NCBI GenBank assembly: GCA_018661505.1
Contig: JABJIE010000017.1
Location: 1 to 64,000, forward strand
From: Lentimicrobiaceae bacterium
GTDB lineage: Bacteria > Bacteroidota > Bacteroidia > Bacteroidales > F082
DNA: 64,000 bases
Reading direction: 5' to 3'
The notes beneath the pieces were generated by a model, which had not been told where the DNA came from, ran no database searches, and worked only from the letters and a program-made list of their open reading frames with translations. Numbering within the stretch: position 1 is the first letter of the stretch; each line of letters opens with the position of its first letter. The position numbers were made by a program, and so were the translations under genes. Positions 1-9,140 of the stretch are shown here, piece by piece.

Positions 1-139
1 TATACCTTGGTTCATACAGACCACTAAATGCAGCTCTGTTGTTTCTAATATGCTGTATTATTTCATGATAATGCATGTCATTAACCACAAACTTCCTTTC
101 ATAACGGCTTTTGCTGTGGTTGAATGGGGGAAAGTGCAT
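1..139 (-). CDS. Polyphosphate polymerase (VTC domain), N-terminal fragment
   Basis: Reading the minus strand from an ATG at 139 gives an open frame of 46 codons that runs off the left edge. Its N-terminus carries the sequence SRYERKFVV followed by an HEIIQHI-type helix, which matches the opening of VTC domains that make polyphosphate from ATP on a cytosolic face. The upstream gene at 170-850 encodes a DUF4956 membrane protein, and DUF4956 and VTC genes are common neighbours, which supports the call. The gap between the two is 30 bases, so they are probably co-transcribed. Only the first few percent of the protein is visible, so catalytic residues further on cannot be checked. The frame is too short for length-based ORF calling. 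Confidence 0.7.
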   Translation of the reverse strand, partial: MHFPPFNHSKSRYERKFVVNDMHYHEIIQHIRNNRAAFSGLYEPRY

Positions 140-169
140 AACAAATATATGATGGAATAAATTATTTTA

Positions 170-850
170 TTAAAATGATTTGCTCTCTACAAATGAAACT
201 CTTGCTTTATCGCTAATCTTGGATAAATTGTCTGAAAATAATTGAAGGTTCTCAGCTTTTGGTGAGTCAACCATGAATGAGGCCTCTATGATATTTTCAC
301 TTTCGTCATATCTTTTTAAGTGATACTTCCCGAAGGTATCTTTTACCAATTTCGTTACCTGATTCAAGCTAATATCTTTCTTACTTGCAGAAAAATTAAG
401 GTATAAATTTTGGCGAGTGCTTTTGCCCTTTATTAAATACCTTCCCCATAAAATAAACATAGCGATAACAAAGGCCTCCAGAACAACAATAGTTTGATTT
501 GCGCCAAGCCCAAGTCCTATGGAAATTGCAAAGAATATATATGCCAGTTCCTCGGGCTCTTTTATTGCAGCTCTGAACCTTACAATAGATAACGCACCAA
601 CAAGCCCCAATGATAGTGCCAATGAAGATTTAACAATTGAGATAATAAGCATTGTTGTAAATGCTATTAAAAGAAAAGTGCCTGCAAACTGTCTACGATT
701 AGAAACTGTTCTAGCAGCTCGAATATATGTAAACTCAAGTATTATTGCTAGAACAATAATAACCATAGAATTCATCAGAAAATCAGTTAATGATAACTGT
801 TGCTCTTGAGTTATCAGAAACTTTTGAAATAATCCCCACTTATCGTTCAT
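170..850 (-). CDS. DUF4956 family integral membrane protein
   Basis: The 226-residue protein has an N-terminal cytosolic or amphipathic segment, three or four hydrophobic segments between about residues 28 and 138, and a soluble C-terminal domain of about 85 residues. The stretch GLVGALSIVRFRAAIKEPEE is the family signature of DUF4956. The biochemical role is unknown. Members sit beside VTC polyphosphate polymerases or CotH-like proteins, and here the next gene in the same direction starts with a VTC domain, so a role in polyphosphate synthesis or membrane anchoring of that polymerase is likely but inferred. Transcription probably starts from the TAnnTTTG element at 883-890. Confidence 0.85.
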   Translation of the reverse strand: MNDKWGLFQKFLITQEQQLSLTDFLMNSMVIIVLAIILEFTYIRAARTVSNRRQFAGTFLLIAFTTMLIISIVKSSLALSLGLVGALSIVRFRAAIKEPEELAYIFFAISIGLGLGANQTIVVLEAFVIAMFILWGRYLIKGKSTRQNLYLNFSASKKDISLNQVTKLVKDTFGKYHLKRYDESENIIEASFMVDSPKAENLQLFSDNLSKISDKARVSFVESKSF

Positions 851-882
851 TAGCTTGAAAATTTAAAATAATTAACAGGCAG

Positions 883-890
883 CAAAGATA
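883..890 (-). promoter_or_regulatory. Putative -7 promoter element (TATCTTTG) for the DUF4956/VTC operon
   Basis: On the minus strand the bases read TATCTTTG, an exact fit to the Bacteroidota -7 consensus TAnnTTTG, 33 bases before the ATG at 850. I do not see a convincing TTG at the expected -33 distance, so this rests on one box. Confidence 0.35.
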
Positions 891-1079
891 TTAATTTATT
901 GTTAAATATTATGGCTGCTTTTAATAGTACAAGAACAACTTACCTTGGTTTGTTTTTTTAAATTTGAAAGAATATTGAGGATGACTTGTGTTAACTAATT
1001 GTCAAATGTTTGCTAATTATATTACCAAATTAATCTAATAGAACGCACACTATGGTTGTTATTATTAATCCCCATAAGG

Positions 1080-1104
1080 AATAAGTTCACTCAGTGAATT
1101 TATT
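1080..1104. promoter_or_regulatory. 25-base palindrome, candidate operator
   Basis: The arms AATAAgTTCACT and AGTGAAtTTATT flank a single central C at 1092. Eleven of twelve arm positions pair; the exception is G1085 opposite T1099. The one-base centre and the lack of an upstream gene on this strand argue against a terminator and for a dimeric DNA-binding protein site. It lies 67 bases before the -7 element of the downstream gene, a position usual for activators. The regulator is unknown; a phosphate or nucleoside-responsive factor is only a guess from the genes served. Confidence 0.45.
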
Positions 1105-1170
1105 ATTTTATGTCTTTATTTAGTTAATAAATACTTCTGGCCAATATCTGTAAGATTATCTTTTTAGTGT

Positions 1171-1178
1171 TAAATTTG
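1171..1178 (+). promoter_or_regulatory. Putative -7 promoter element (TAAATTTG)
   Basis: TAAATTTG is an exact TAnnTTTG match 40 bases before the ATG at 1219. The expected -33 TTG is not clear (CTG at 1148-1150 is the nearest). It would drive the lamin-tail, TonB receptor and nuclease genes. Confidence 0.4.
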
Positions 1179-1218
1179 CAACTTAAAAATATCAAACAAT
1201 AATCAAAAAGAAATCAAA

Positions 1219-2205
1219 ATGAAAAAAAATCTACTTCTTATTACACTAATATTTTTCGGAGCAGGAGTATTTGCTCAGGAATGTTCTGATTTATTTATAT
1301 CTGAATATGTTGAAGGTTCAGGTAATAACAAAGCAATAGAGTTGTATAATCCTACCAATAATCCAATAGACTTAGTTAATTATGAGCTTGTAAGATATTC
1401 AAATGGTGCTTTTGAAAGAAACGCCGTTGGGTTAATGGGTTGGATTGAACCAAAAAGCACATTTGTGGTGGTTTTGGAAAAACTAGACCCAAATGGAACA
1501 GGTTATGAAGTGCCTGTTGATACTGCCTTACAGGAAAAAGCAGACTTATTTTTATGCCCTGTTTATGAAGTTAATAAAATGATGTACTTTAATGGTAATG
1601 ATGCCGTTACACTTGAAAAACCAACTGGTGAAGTGATTGACATTTTTGGTATGATTGGCCCACCAATGACAAGTGACGACAATGGTTGGGGTAACCTAAA
1701 TGATACTACGATTACATACAATAGCGGGGGAAATCCAACAGAATATACAATATCAGACTACATTGTTGGACCACTATTTTGGTTGGCATGGACAAAAGAT
1801 CATACATTAATTCGTAAATCAGATGTATCTTTTGGTGTAACTGATAACCCAGTGCCATTTATCGTAGATCAACAATGGGATTCCATTCCGGAGAATACGT
1901 TTGATTACCTAGGATCACATTTTTGTGATTGTACAACATTTGGAATAGGTGAAAATGAAAATGACATAACTCTTAATATGTATCCTAATCCCGTTGTAGA
2001 TAATTCATTAACAATTCAGTCAAGTGAACCAATCTCAGAGATAAAAATGTTCGATCTAAGTGGAAGAATAGTAGCTATTACAAATTTGGGTTCAAATGTA
2101 AAAACCAAAACGTTGAATATTCCAAATGAATTTAGCGGAATACTTTTTGTCAGTACAACCATGGATTCGGGAATTACTCTGACAAGACGCACTTTGGTTA
2201 AATAA
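1219..2205 (+). CDS. Secreted lamin-tail-domain protein with T9SS sorting domain
   Basis: The 328-residue protein begins with a typical signal peptide ending near FGAGVFAQ (residues 13-20). Residues about 22-150 form a lamin tail domain, recognised by FISEYVEGSGNNKAIELYN, a beta-sandwich often found in extracellular nucleases and surface proteins of Bacteroidota. The C-terminal 75-80 residues, from LNMYPNPVVDN on, are a type A T9SS sorting domain with the usual FDLSGRIV strand and a final TLVK. The protein is therefore expected to pass the outer membrane through T9SS and be attached to the surface or released. No catalytic motif is visible. It is followed 83 bases later by a TonB-dependent receptor, then by a secreted endonuclease, and may bind nucleic acid or substrate for them (inference). 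Confidence 0.85.
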   Translation: MKKNLLLITLIFFGAGVFAQECSDLFISEYVEGSGNNKAIELYNPTNNPIDLVNYELVRYSNGAFERNAVGLMGWIEPKSTFVVVLEKLDPNGTGYEVPVDTALQEKADLFLCPVYEVNKMMYFNGNDAVTLEKPTGEVIDIFGMIGPPMTSDDNGWGNLNDTTITYNSGGNPTEYTISDYIVGPLFWLAWTKDHTLIRKSDVSFGVTDNPVPFIVDQQWDSIPENTFDYLGSHFCDCTTFGIGENENDITLNMYPNPVVDNSLTIQSSEPISEIKMFDLSGRIVAITNLGSNVKTKTLNIPNEFSGILFVSTTMDSGITLTRRTLVK

Positions 2206-2226
2206 GTTAATAATACTTCTTTCCAC

Positions 2227-2256
2227 AAGGCTTTGGACTAACTTGTTCGAAGCCTT
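2227..2256 (+). other. Weak hairpin between lamin-tail and receptor genes
   Basis: AAGGCTT (2227-2233) pairs with AAGCCTT (2250-2256) across a 16-base loop. There is no strong T-run after it, so it may be a processing or attenuation hairpin that separates expression of the two genes rather than a full terminator. Confidence 0.3.
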
Positions 2257-2288
2257 TATCAGCTATATTAATTACAGAAAAATCAACT

Positions 2289-5060
2289 ATGACACGAAAA
2301 ATATTATTTGTACTAATCGCTTTGACATGGTCTATAATTTCTTATTCTCAAACCTATAGTGTTAGTGGTGTTGTAACAGATTATGACATTGGAGAACCAT
2401 TAATAGGTGTTAATGTATTAATTGGAGCAGGTCAGGGAACAATTACTGATATAAACGGAGAGTTTATTTTAAAATTAGAACCTGGCAATTATAGTTTAGT
2501 TGTATCATATATAGGCTTTAACTCCCAAACTCGTGAAATAGAAGTTACAGATAAAAATATTTTCCTTAGTTTCAATCTAAAGACAGTCACTCTGGACGAA
2601 GTAGAGGTTGTAGGAGATTTTGCCAGAACAAGAGAAACACCAGTAGCTTTTTCAAATATTAGTACAGCCAAAATAGAAGAACAGCTTGCATCGCAGGATA
2701 TACCCTTAATTCTTAATTCAACACCTGGTGTTTATGCAACACAATCAGGGGGTGGAGATGGAGATGCACGAATAAATATTCGTGGATTTAATCAAAGAAA
2801 TGTTGCTGTTATGCTTGATGGCATTCCCGTAAATGACATGGAGAATGGTTGGGTATATTGGTCAAATTGGTTTGGTCTTGATGCTGTAATGAGAGGAACT
2901 CAAGTTCAACGTGGACTTGGGATGTCAAAGTTAAGTATACCTTCTGTTGGTGGAACCATAAATATTACAACACAAGGTATTGAAAATAAAAGGGGGTTAA
3001 ACATTAAACAAGAGGTTGGTTCAGCTGGTTACCTGCGAACATCCCTGGGATTAACCACCGGAAGAATGAAAAATGGCTGGGGTGTTACCTTTGCAGGCTC
3101 ATATAAACAAGGTGATGGATGGGTTGATCAAACATGGACAGAGGGTTGGTTTTATTTTCTCCGTGTAGATAAGGAGATTGGCAAGCATCTAATAAGCTTT
3201 TCCGCCATGGGAGCACCTCAGAAACATGGTCAAAGAAGTTATAAAAAACGAATGTCCGTATTTGATAGAGAGTATGCTGAAGAAAATGGAATGTCTGCAG
3301 GATATATTGACACATTAGAAAGTAATGGTTTACCAGTTGATAAAGGATTAAGATATAATCCCAATTGGGGCTATTTAAGTCAGGCACGTATAACTGATAC
3401 CGATACCATTTATCCCACTGCAGATGGATTTAGTACAGCAAATAATTTTTATCACAAACCAATGTTTAGCCTTAGAGATTTTTGGAATGTTAGTGATAAA
3501 CTTTATATATCAAATGTACTATACCTTTCTCTAGGATCAGGTGGAGGTAGGTCCATATCTCCAACTCCTTCAATAGATACTACAACTGGGCAACAAAATT
3601 TGCAGAAAGTTTATAATTCAAATATGAATATTCCTTATGGTTGGAATGTTGACAAAGAATCATCGGGAATAATTAGAGATGCTGTAAATAATCATTTTTG
3701 GCTTGGCTTATTATCAACCTTTGATTATGAGTTAAACGATTTCTTTTCTTTGTCAGGAGGCATAGACCTTCGAACATATAGGGGTGAACATTATCGTGAA
3801 GTACATAATTTACTTGGGGGTAATTTTTATAGAGATAATGGAGATCAAAATGAGAGTAATCAAACTAATAAGATTGTTGGAGATAAAATTGGCTACTACA
3901 ATGATGCTCTCGTAAGATGGGGAGGAATTTTTGCTCAATTGAAGTATCAAAATGGGAATCTAACATCTTTTATAAATTTAACAACATCTCTTTCTGGTTA
4001 TAAAAGAATCGATTATTTCCTACCAAAGGTACTGGAAATTGATGGTCAAAAACTACTTGTTTCCTATGATGAGCCAGCTGAATATAATGGAGTAACATAC
4101 GATTACACAACCCCAGGTTTAAAGACCAATGAATCCGAATGGAAATATTTACCAGGATTTACTCTTAAGGGAGGTGTTAATTATAACCTAAATGAAACCA
4201 TGAATGTATTCATGAACTTGGGTTACCTGTCAAAGGCTCAAAGATTTAGCAATGTTTTTGATTATGAAAATCAACTGTTCTTAGAAATAAAAAATGAACG
4301 AGTAAAGGCCATTGAGTTGGGCTACAGCTATGTTAACCCCCGTTTTACATTAAATGTAAATACCTACTATACGGTGTGGGAGAATAAACCATCCGACAAG
4401 AAAACATATATTAACGACTCCATAAACAATGATATTAGATACACTGTTAATATCAACAATATGAATGCTCGCCATATGGGAGCCGAGTTCGAGTTTGCCT
4501 TTAGAATTACTGATAATTTAATATTTGAAAGTATATTATCTCTGGGTGATTGGAAATGGACCTCCAAAGATACTGCATTGATATATAATGATGATGGTAG
4601 ACTTGTGGGCAAAAAACCATTCGATGCCAGAGGATTATTTGTTGGTGACGCTGCTCAATTTCAAAATAGAGAAAGTTTAAGGTGGCAAATAAACAGAGGC
4701 CTCTATGTTTCGGGTGCATTTACTTGGTTTGGCAAACATTATGCTGAATTTAACCCAATGGATTTGGATCCTGAAAGAAACCCATGGGCATTTAACGAAG
4801 ATGGAACACCAAGGCAATCATGGAAGATACCCAATTATTATATGGTTGATTTTCATGCTGGATATACATGGTATATCAAGGATATAGGATTTAGCCTCAG
4901 AGGAAGTGTGCTGAATGCATTAGATGGAGTATATGTTACTGATGCCCAAAATAATGATTCATATTTGAGCCTTGCAACAAATGGTTTCAATGCTAACTCA
5001 GCTAGTGTTTTTATGGGTATGGGTAGACGATTTAATCTTTCATTGAGAATTAATTTCTAA
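2289..5060 (+). CDS. TonB-dependent outer membrane receptor with CarboxypepD_reg-like domain
   Basis: The 923-residue protein has a signal peptide (cleavage near SYSQ, residues 18-21), a carboxypeptidase regulatory-like domain (about 25-105, with GEPLIGVNV and ITDINGEF), a plug domain (about 115-220, with RGFNQRNVAVMLDG), and a long beta-barrel ending in the aromatic LSLRINF strand. It is an active outer membrane importer driven by TonB/ExbBD. There is no partner SusD lipoprotein next to it, so it is unlike a polysaccharide SusCD pair. Flanking genes encode a lamin-tail protein and an extracellular endonuclease, which suggests uptake of nucleotides, oligonucleotides or phosphate-containing products, but the substrate is inferred only from context. 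Confidence 0.93.
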   Translation: MTRKILFVLIALTWSIISYSQTYSVSGVVTDYDIGEPLIGVNVLIGAGQGTITDINGEFILKLEPGNYSLVVSYIGFNSQTREIEVTDKNIFLSFNLKTVTLDEVEVVGDFARTRETPVAFSNISTAKIEEQLASQDIPLILNSTPGVYATQSGGGDGDARINIRGFNQRNVAVMLDGIPVNDMENGWVYWSNWFGLDAVMRGTQVQRGLGMSKLSIPSVGGTINITTQGIENKRGLNIKQEVGSAGYLRTSLGLTTGRMKNGWGVTFAGSYKQGDGWVDQTWTEGWFYFLRVDKEIGKHLISFSAMGAPQKHGQRSYKKRMSVFDREYAEENGMSAGYIDTLESNGLPVDKGLRYNPNWGYLSQARITDTDTIYPTADGFSTANNFYHKPMFSLRDFWNVSDKLYISNVLYLSLGSGGGRSISPTPSIDTTTGQQNLQKVYNSNMNIPYGWNVDKESSGIIRDAVNNHFWLGLLSTFDYELNDFFSLSGGIDLRTYRGEHYREVHNLLGGNFYRDNGDQNESNQTNKIVGDKIGYYNDALVRWGGIFAQLKYQNGNLTSFINLTTSLSGYKRIDYFLPKVLEIDGQKLLVSYDEPAEYNGVTYDYTTPGLKTNESEWKYLPGFTLKGGVNYNLNETMNVFMNLGYLSKAQRFSNVFDYENQLFLEIKNERVKAIELGYSYVNPRFTLNVNTYYTVWENKPSDKKTYINDSINNDIRYTVNINNMNARHMGAEFEFAFRITDNLIFESILSLGDWKWTSKDTALIYNDDGRLVGKKPFDARGLFVGDAAQFQNRESLRWQINRGLYVSGAFTWFGKHYAEFNPMDLDPERNPWAFNEDGTPRQSWKIPNYYMVDFHAGYTWYIKDIGFSLRGSVLNALDGVYVTDAQNNDSYLSLATNGFNANSASVFMGMGRRFNLSLRINF

Positions 5061-5128
5061 TACTTTACCATTCAATGCAACTATTTCGATTAATAATTAT
5101 CTATTTGTATAAACATCAATAAAAAATA

Positions 5129-7303
5129 ATGAATAAAATAATAACTATTCTTTCAATTTTACTTTTTTCATCATCAGTATTTTCCCAATTAACTGGATAT
5201 TATGATGGTGTGGAAGGAAAACAAGGAGATGATTTAAAGTCATCACTTCACAATATTATAAAAGGTCATACGGTATTTTCATACCATTCGGCTAAATATA
5301 TCTTTAAGTTAAGCGATGCTGATCCTGATAATCCGGATAATGTTATTCAAGTTTATACAGGTTTCTCTCATGATAATAGCGACTATGGTACAGGAGGACT
5401 AACATTGAATAGAGAACATGTTTGGGCAAAGTCTCATGGTAATTTTGCAGACTGGTTGCCAATGTATAGTGATGTGCATAATCTTAAACCATCTGCTGCT
5501 GCCGTTAATAGCGCTAAGGGGAATAAGGATTTTGATAATGGTGGAATTCCAAATGACATAGCAACTAACTGTTATTACACGGATTCTACATGGGAAGCAA
5601 GAGATGAGGTAAAGGGAGATATTGCTAGAATTATTTTTTATATGGCTACTAGATACGAAGGTGGAGATGGAGAAATAGATTTAGAAGTAGTTAATAATAA
5701 CCATTCATATCCAAATGCTCAGCATGGCAAGTTAACCACATTAGTTCAATGGAATCAAATGGATCCGCCTGATGACTTTGAGCGCAATAGAAATAATGTA
5801 ATTGAGTCTTTTCAGAATAACAGAAATCCATTTATAGACAACCCTGAGTGGATAGACCTCATATGGGGAGATGGAACATTAAATCCAATCTCCATTGATA
5901 ATATTAGCTTAGAAACAGAAATAGTGGTTTCCAATACTCCACTTCAAATTAGTGCTGAAATAGTCTCATCTTCTGGAAATGTGTCAGAAGCAAAAATACT
6001 TTGGGGGTCTACTTATAATGATTTGGTAAATGAGGTTCCGATGTCAGATATGGGTAATTACTTTATAGGTGAAATGCCAGGTCAACCTGAAGGTGCTACA
6101 ATATTTTATAGAATTTATGCTGATGATGGAACAAATCAAAAATCATCAGTAGTATATAATTTCTATGTTCCAAAAATATTTACTGGTGAGCTGGTTTCAA
6201 TATACGATATTCAAGGGCAACAAGAAGATTCACCATATAGCGGCCAGGTTGTTAGTACAACTGGAGTTGTTACCGGTAATTTTGGAACTTCCTACTTCAT
6301 TCAGAACGGAACTGGGTTATGGAATGGCTTATTTATTTATGAATCTGGTCGAAATCCATCCATTGGAGATAGTGTAATTGTTACTGGAGAGATTAGCGAA
6401 TATTATGGTAAAACAGAGATGTCTAATCTCACGGATTATTATTTTATCTCATCCAATAATCAATTACCAGAACCTGTTGTTTCAGAAACTGGTAGTATTG
6501 AAGAAGGTCATGAGAGTATAATTGTGAAAGTTACAGGAGCAACTTGTACGGATGAAAATTATCAGTCAAATTATTATATGTGGAAGGTTAATGATGGCTC
6601 CGGCTCATTGAATATACACAATACAAATATCTTTGAATATAATCCCATCAAAGGCTTTGTTTATGATATACAAGGACCTATGAACTATGATTTTGATGAA
6701 TGGAAAATAGAACTTAGGTATGAAAATGATGTGGTTAGCTCCCAGGATTTAAATGGTCCTGTGGTTATAGAAGTTATCCCCGTAATAAGCACAAACATAA
6801 GAGTAATGTTTGATGAACAAGTAGAAGCAGCTTCTGGTGAAGACATGAACAATTACTCAATTGATAAAGGGGTTATTATTGAATCAATATCTCAACACTC
6901 ATTTAACAAAGCACAGGTCAATTTAACCGTGTCTTCAATGATAGATGATTCATATATCCTTACAGTAAAAAATGTTCGAGATCTAATCGGTAATATAATG
7001 TCAGATCAGGAATTTGAATTTTCATTTGTAGGAGTAAACGAATTATTTACTGATGATAAATTAGACATCTACCCAATTCCATCAACTAATAAGGTAAATA
7101 TTTCTCTTGAATCTAAGGAAGAGATGACTCTAAAGATTAAGATTTTAGATATGAATGGAAGAACTATTTACCAAAAAGATGAAAATATTAACAGTGGTAG
7201 TAATAAATTAAGCATTGATATTTCAAACTATAAAGCTGGAACCTATCTTTTATCGCTTTCAAGCAGAAATGCACATAACAATCATAAGCTATTAATTAAA
7301 TAA
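5129..7303 (+). CDS. T9SS-exported endonuclease I family nuclease
   Basis: The 724-residue protein starts with a signal peptide (to about residue 20). Residues about 22-250 are an endonuclease I (EndA/NucM type) domain: GLTLNREHVWAKSHG holds the conserved His97, and DVHNLKPSAAAVNSAKGN the second His117 and Asn region of this metal-dependent nuclease family. Residues about 355-460 look like an OB-fold nucleic acid module found in secreted nucleases (GQVVSTTGVVTG, FIQNG). Residues about 545-630 resemble an SbsA-type Ig-like domain. The last 80 residues (from LDIYPIPSTN) are a T9SS type A sorting domain ending in KLLIK. It should degrade extracellular DNA or RNA at the cell surface. Bacterial NucM-type enzymes are usually 230-280 residues, so this is a multi-domain form. 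Confidence 0.92.
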   Translation: MNKIITILSILLFSSSVFSQLTGYYDGVEGKQGDDLKSSLHNIIKGHTVFSYHSAKYIFKLSDADPDNPDNVIQVYTGFSHDNSDYGTGGLTLNREHVWAKSHGNFADWLPMYSDVHNLKPSAAAVNSAKGNKDFDNGGIPNDIATNCYYTDSTWEARDEVKGDIARIIFYMATRYEGGDGEIDLEVVNNNHSYPNAQHGKLTTLVQWNQMDPPDDFERNRNNVIESFQNNRNPFIDNPEWIDLIWGDGTLNPISIDNISLETEIVVSNTPLQISAEIVSSSGNVSEAKILWGSTYNDLVNEVPMSDMGNYFIGEMPGQPEGATIFYRIYADDGTNQKSSVVYNFYVPKIFTGELVSIYDIQGQQEDSPYSGQVVSTTGVVTGNFGTSYFIQNGTGLWNGLFIYESGRNPSIGDSVIVTGEISEYYGKTEMSNLTDYYFISSNNQLPEPVVSETGSIEEGHESIIVKVTGATCTDENYQSNYYMWKVNDGSGSLNIHNTNIFEYNPIKGFVYDIQGPMNYDFDEWKIELRYENDVVSSQDLNGPVVIEVIPVISTNIRVMFDEQVEAASGEDMNNYSIDKGVIIESISQHSFNKAQVNLTVSSMIDDSYILTVKNVRDLIGNIMSDQEFEFSFVGVNELFTDDKLDIYPIPSTNKVNISLESKEEMTLKIKILDMNGRTIYQKDENINSGSNKLSIDISNYKAGTYLLSLSSRNAHNNHKLLIK

Positions 7304-7397
7304 TAATCATTCCTTTATGGATATCGTATAAAATCACGATGTCTTCTGTTGGACATGATTTGTTTAATATATCATTGAAAAGCAGTATTTTTATCTC

Positions 7398-8528
7398 GTG
7401 AAGATTCCATTTAATAAACCTTGGTTTACTGGTAAGGAAATTCAAAACATTACCAGCGCAGCTTCATTCGGACATATTTCGAGTAATGGAATATATACCC
7501 AAAAATGCCACACTTACTTTGAAAGGAAGTATGGGTTCAAGAAGGTATTTCTAACAAGCTCATGTACAGATGCCATGGAGATGGCAGCAATTCTTATGAA
7601 TTTAAATGATGGTGATGAAATTATTATGCCATCTTATACCTTTGTAAGTACAACAAGCCCATTTATACTGAGAGGAGCATCCATAGCTTTTGCTGATAGT
7701 CTTCCAAATCATCCAAACATAGATCTTGATCATGCCGAAGAATTAATTAATGATAGAACGAAGGTCCTTATGGTAATGCATTATGGTGGGGTGGCAGTAG
7801 ATATGGATAAAGCTGTTTACTTGGCAGAAAAATATGACCTTATATTATTAGAGGATACTGCTCATTCAATAGATTCATACTATAAGGGTAAACCACTTGG
7901 AAGTTTTGGCCACTTTTCTACTTGTTCATTCCATGAAACAAAGAATATAAGTAGTGGCGAAGGAGGTATGTTGGTTGTTAATGATGAGAATTTTATACCC
8001 AGAGCTGAAATTATATGGGAAAAGGGAACCAATAGGTCTGCATTTTCTCGTGGTGAGATTAGTAAATATGAATGGGTGGATGTTGGCTCATCTTACAATC
8101 CTTCTGATATGATAGCAGCATTTCTATATGCTCAATTAAATCATTTAGAAGATATTCAACAAACACGAATAAACATATGGCATAGGTATGAATCTAATCT
8201 TAAAGCACTAGCAAACGATGGTAGCATTGAGTTGCCGTTAATTAATGATTATGCCACTAATAATGGTCATGTGTTTTACCTGATTACAAGTAGTAAATCA
8301 GAAAGAAATAATTTACTTAAATATCTTAATAGCAAAAAGATACAGGCAGTATTTCATTATCTTCCACTACATAAAAGCCCCTATTACAAGGATAAATATG
8401 ATGGTAAGCCATTATTAAACACACAAAAATTTGCTGATCGTCTTATAAGGCTTCCTTTATTTTATGAATTACCACTTGAGATTGTTGATATGATCTGCCA
8501 AAAGGTGATTGAGTTTTATGAAAAGTAA
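7398..8528 (+). CDS. rffA: dTDP-4-amino-4,6-dideoxygalactose transaminase
   Basis: The 376-residue protein is a DegT/DnrJ/EryC1-fold PLP enzyme. It has the RffA/WecE hallmarks: PFNKPWFTGKE at the start, GDEIIMPSYTFVST, the PLP aspartate in LLEDTAHSID, and the Schiff-base lysine K182 in SFHETKN. The enzyme transfers an amino group from glutamate to dTDP-4-keto-6-deoxyglucose, giving dTDP-fucosamine for cell surface glycans. Length matches E. coli WecE (376). The start is GTG at 7398, since the family N-terminus fits exactly and there is no upstream ATG. The gene stands alone, without other nucleotide sugar genes nearby, and converges on nadD with a 15-base gap. Confidence 0.92.
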   Translation: MKIPFNKPWFTGKEIQNITSAASFGHISSNGIYTQKCHTYFERKYGFKKVFLTSSCTDAMEMAAILMNLNDGDEIIMPSYTFVSTTSPFILRGASIAFADSLPNHPNIDLDHAEELINDRTKVLMVMHYGGVAVDMDKAVYLAEKYDLILLEDTAHSIDSYYKGKPLGSFGHFSTCSFHETKNISSGEGGMLVVNDENFIPRAEIIWEKGTNRSAFSRGEISKYEWVDVGSSYNPSDMIAAFLYAQLNHLEDIQQTRINIWHRYESNLKALANDGSIELPLINDYATNNGHVFYLITSSKSERNNLLKYLNSKKIQAVFHYLPLHKSPYYKDKYDGKPLLNTQKFADRLIRLPLFYELPLEIVDMICQKVIEFYEK

Positions 8529-8543
8529 ATATTTAGCTTTTTG

Positions 8544-9140
8544 CTATTTTTCGTAAAAGTGCATCTCTTTCATGTACTTATATACTTTAGCTGGCATCCA
8601 GAATTCCATGTTTTTCCCTTTCTTTATACCTTCTCTTATAAAACTTGATGAAATCTCCATTAAAGGTGCGTTATATAACTTTATCGACGTATTATCGGAA
8701 TATTTGCCCAGAGTAAATCCAGGTCTAGGATAAGTATATATACTATATTGATTTAAGATTTCATTATAATTCTTCCACTTATGGAAATTTTTAAATATAT
8801 CCGTCCCGCATATCAATATAAATTGTCTATCAGAGTTTGAATCTTGAAGCCATGCAAGTGTATCAATTGTAAAGGAGGGTTTTGGCATCTTAAACTCAAT
8901 GTTACTAACTTTTATATTGTTATTGTCTTCTATTGCCATACGCACAAGTGCTAATCTATGGTAGTCTGCCAAGAGACTCTTTTTATCCTTTAATGGGTTT
9001 TGTGGTGATACTACAAACCATACCTCATCAAGGTCTGTAAATTCAACCATGTAGTTTGCCAAAATAAGATGACCATTATGAATGGGATTAAATGATCCAA
9101 ACAACAAACCTGTTTTTATGCTATTTAACCTCTTACTCAT
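8544..9140 (-). CDS. nadD: Nicotinate-nucleotide adenylyltransferase
   Basis: The protein (198 residues from the ATG at 9140) carries the nucleotidyltransferase signature GSFNPIHNGH near the N-terminus and the C-terminal ISSSFIREG motif. It adenylates nicotinate mononucleotide in NAD synthesis in the cytosol. A longer reading from a TTG at 9152 adds four residues but the ATG is the more credible start; either way it overlaps the end of the upstream oxidoreductase gene, by 8 bases with the ATG. It is the last gene of the yicC-gmk-oxidoreductase-nadD operon. Confidence 0.93.
   Translation of the reverse strand: MSKRLNSIKTGLLFGSFNPIHNGHLILANYMVEFTDLDEVWFVVSPQNPLKDKKSLLADYHRLALVRMAIEDNNNIKVSNIEFKMPKPSFTIDTLAWLQDSNSDRQFILICGTDIFKNFHKWKNYNEILNQYSIYTYPRPGFTLGKYSDNTSIKLYNAPLMEISSSFIREGIKKGKNMEFWMPAKVYKYMKEMHFYEK

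Larger units (their letters stand above)
851..1218. other. Divergent intergenic region, 368 bases
   Basis: This gap separates the minus-strand DUF4956 operon from the plus-strand lamin-tail gene. It holds a -7 element for each direction (883-890 and 1171-1178) and a 25-base imperfect palindrome at 1080-1104. I see no reading frame or RNA gene in it. It is very AT-rich. Confidence 0.6.

Noticed and set aside
7320..7365. Imperfect hairpin ATATCGT...ACGATGT after the endonuclease gene
   Set aside because: Short stem, no T-run, not convincing as a terminator.
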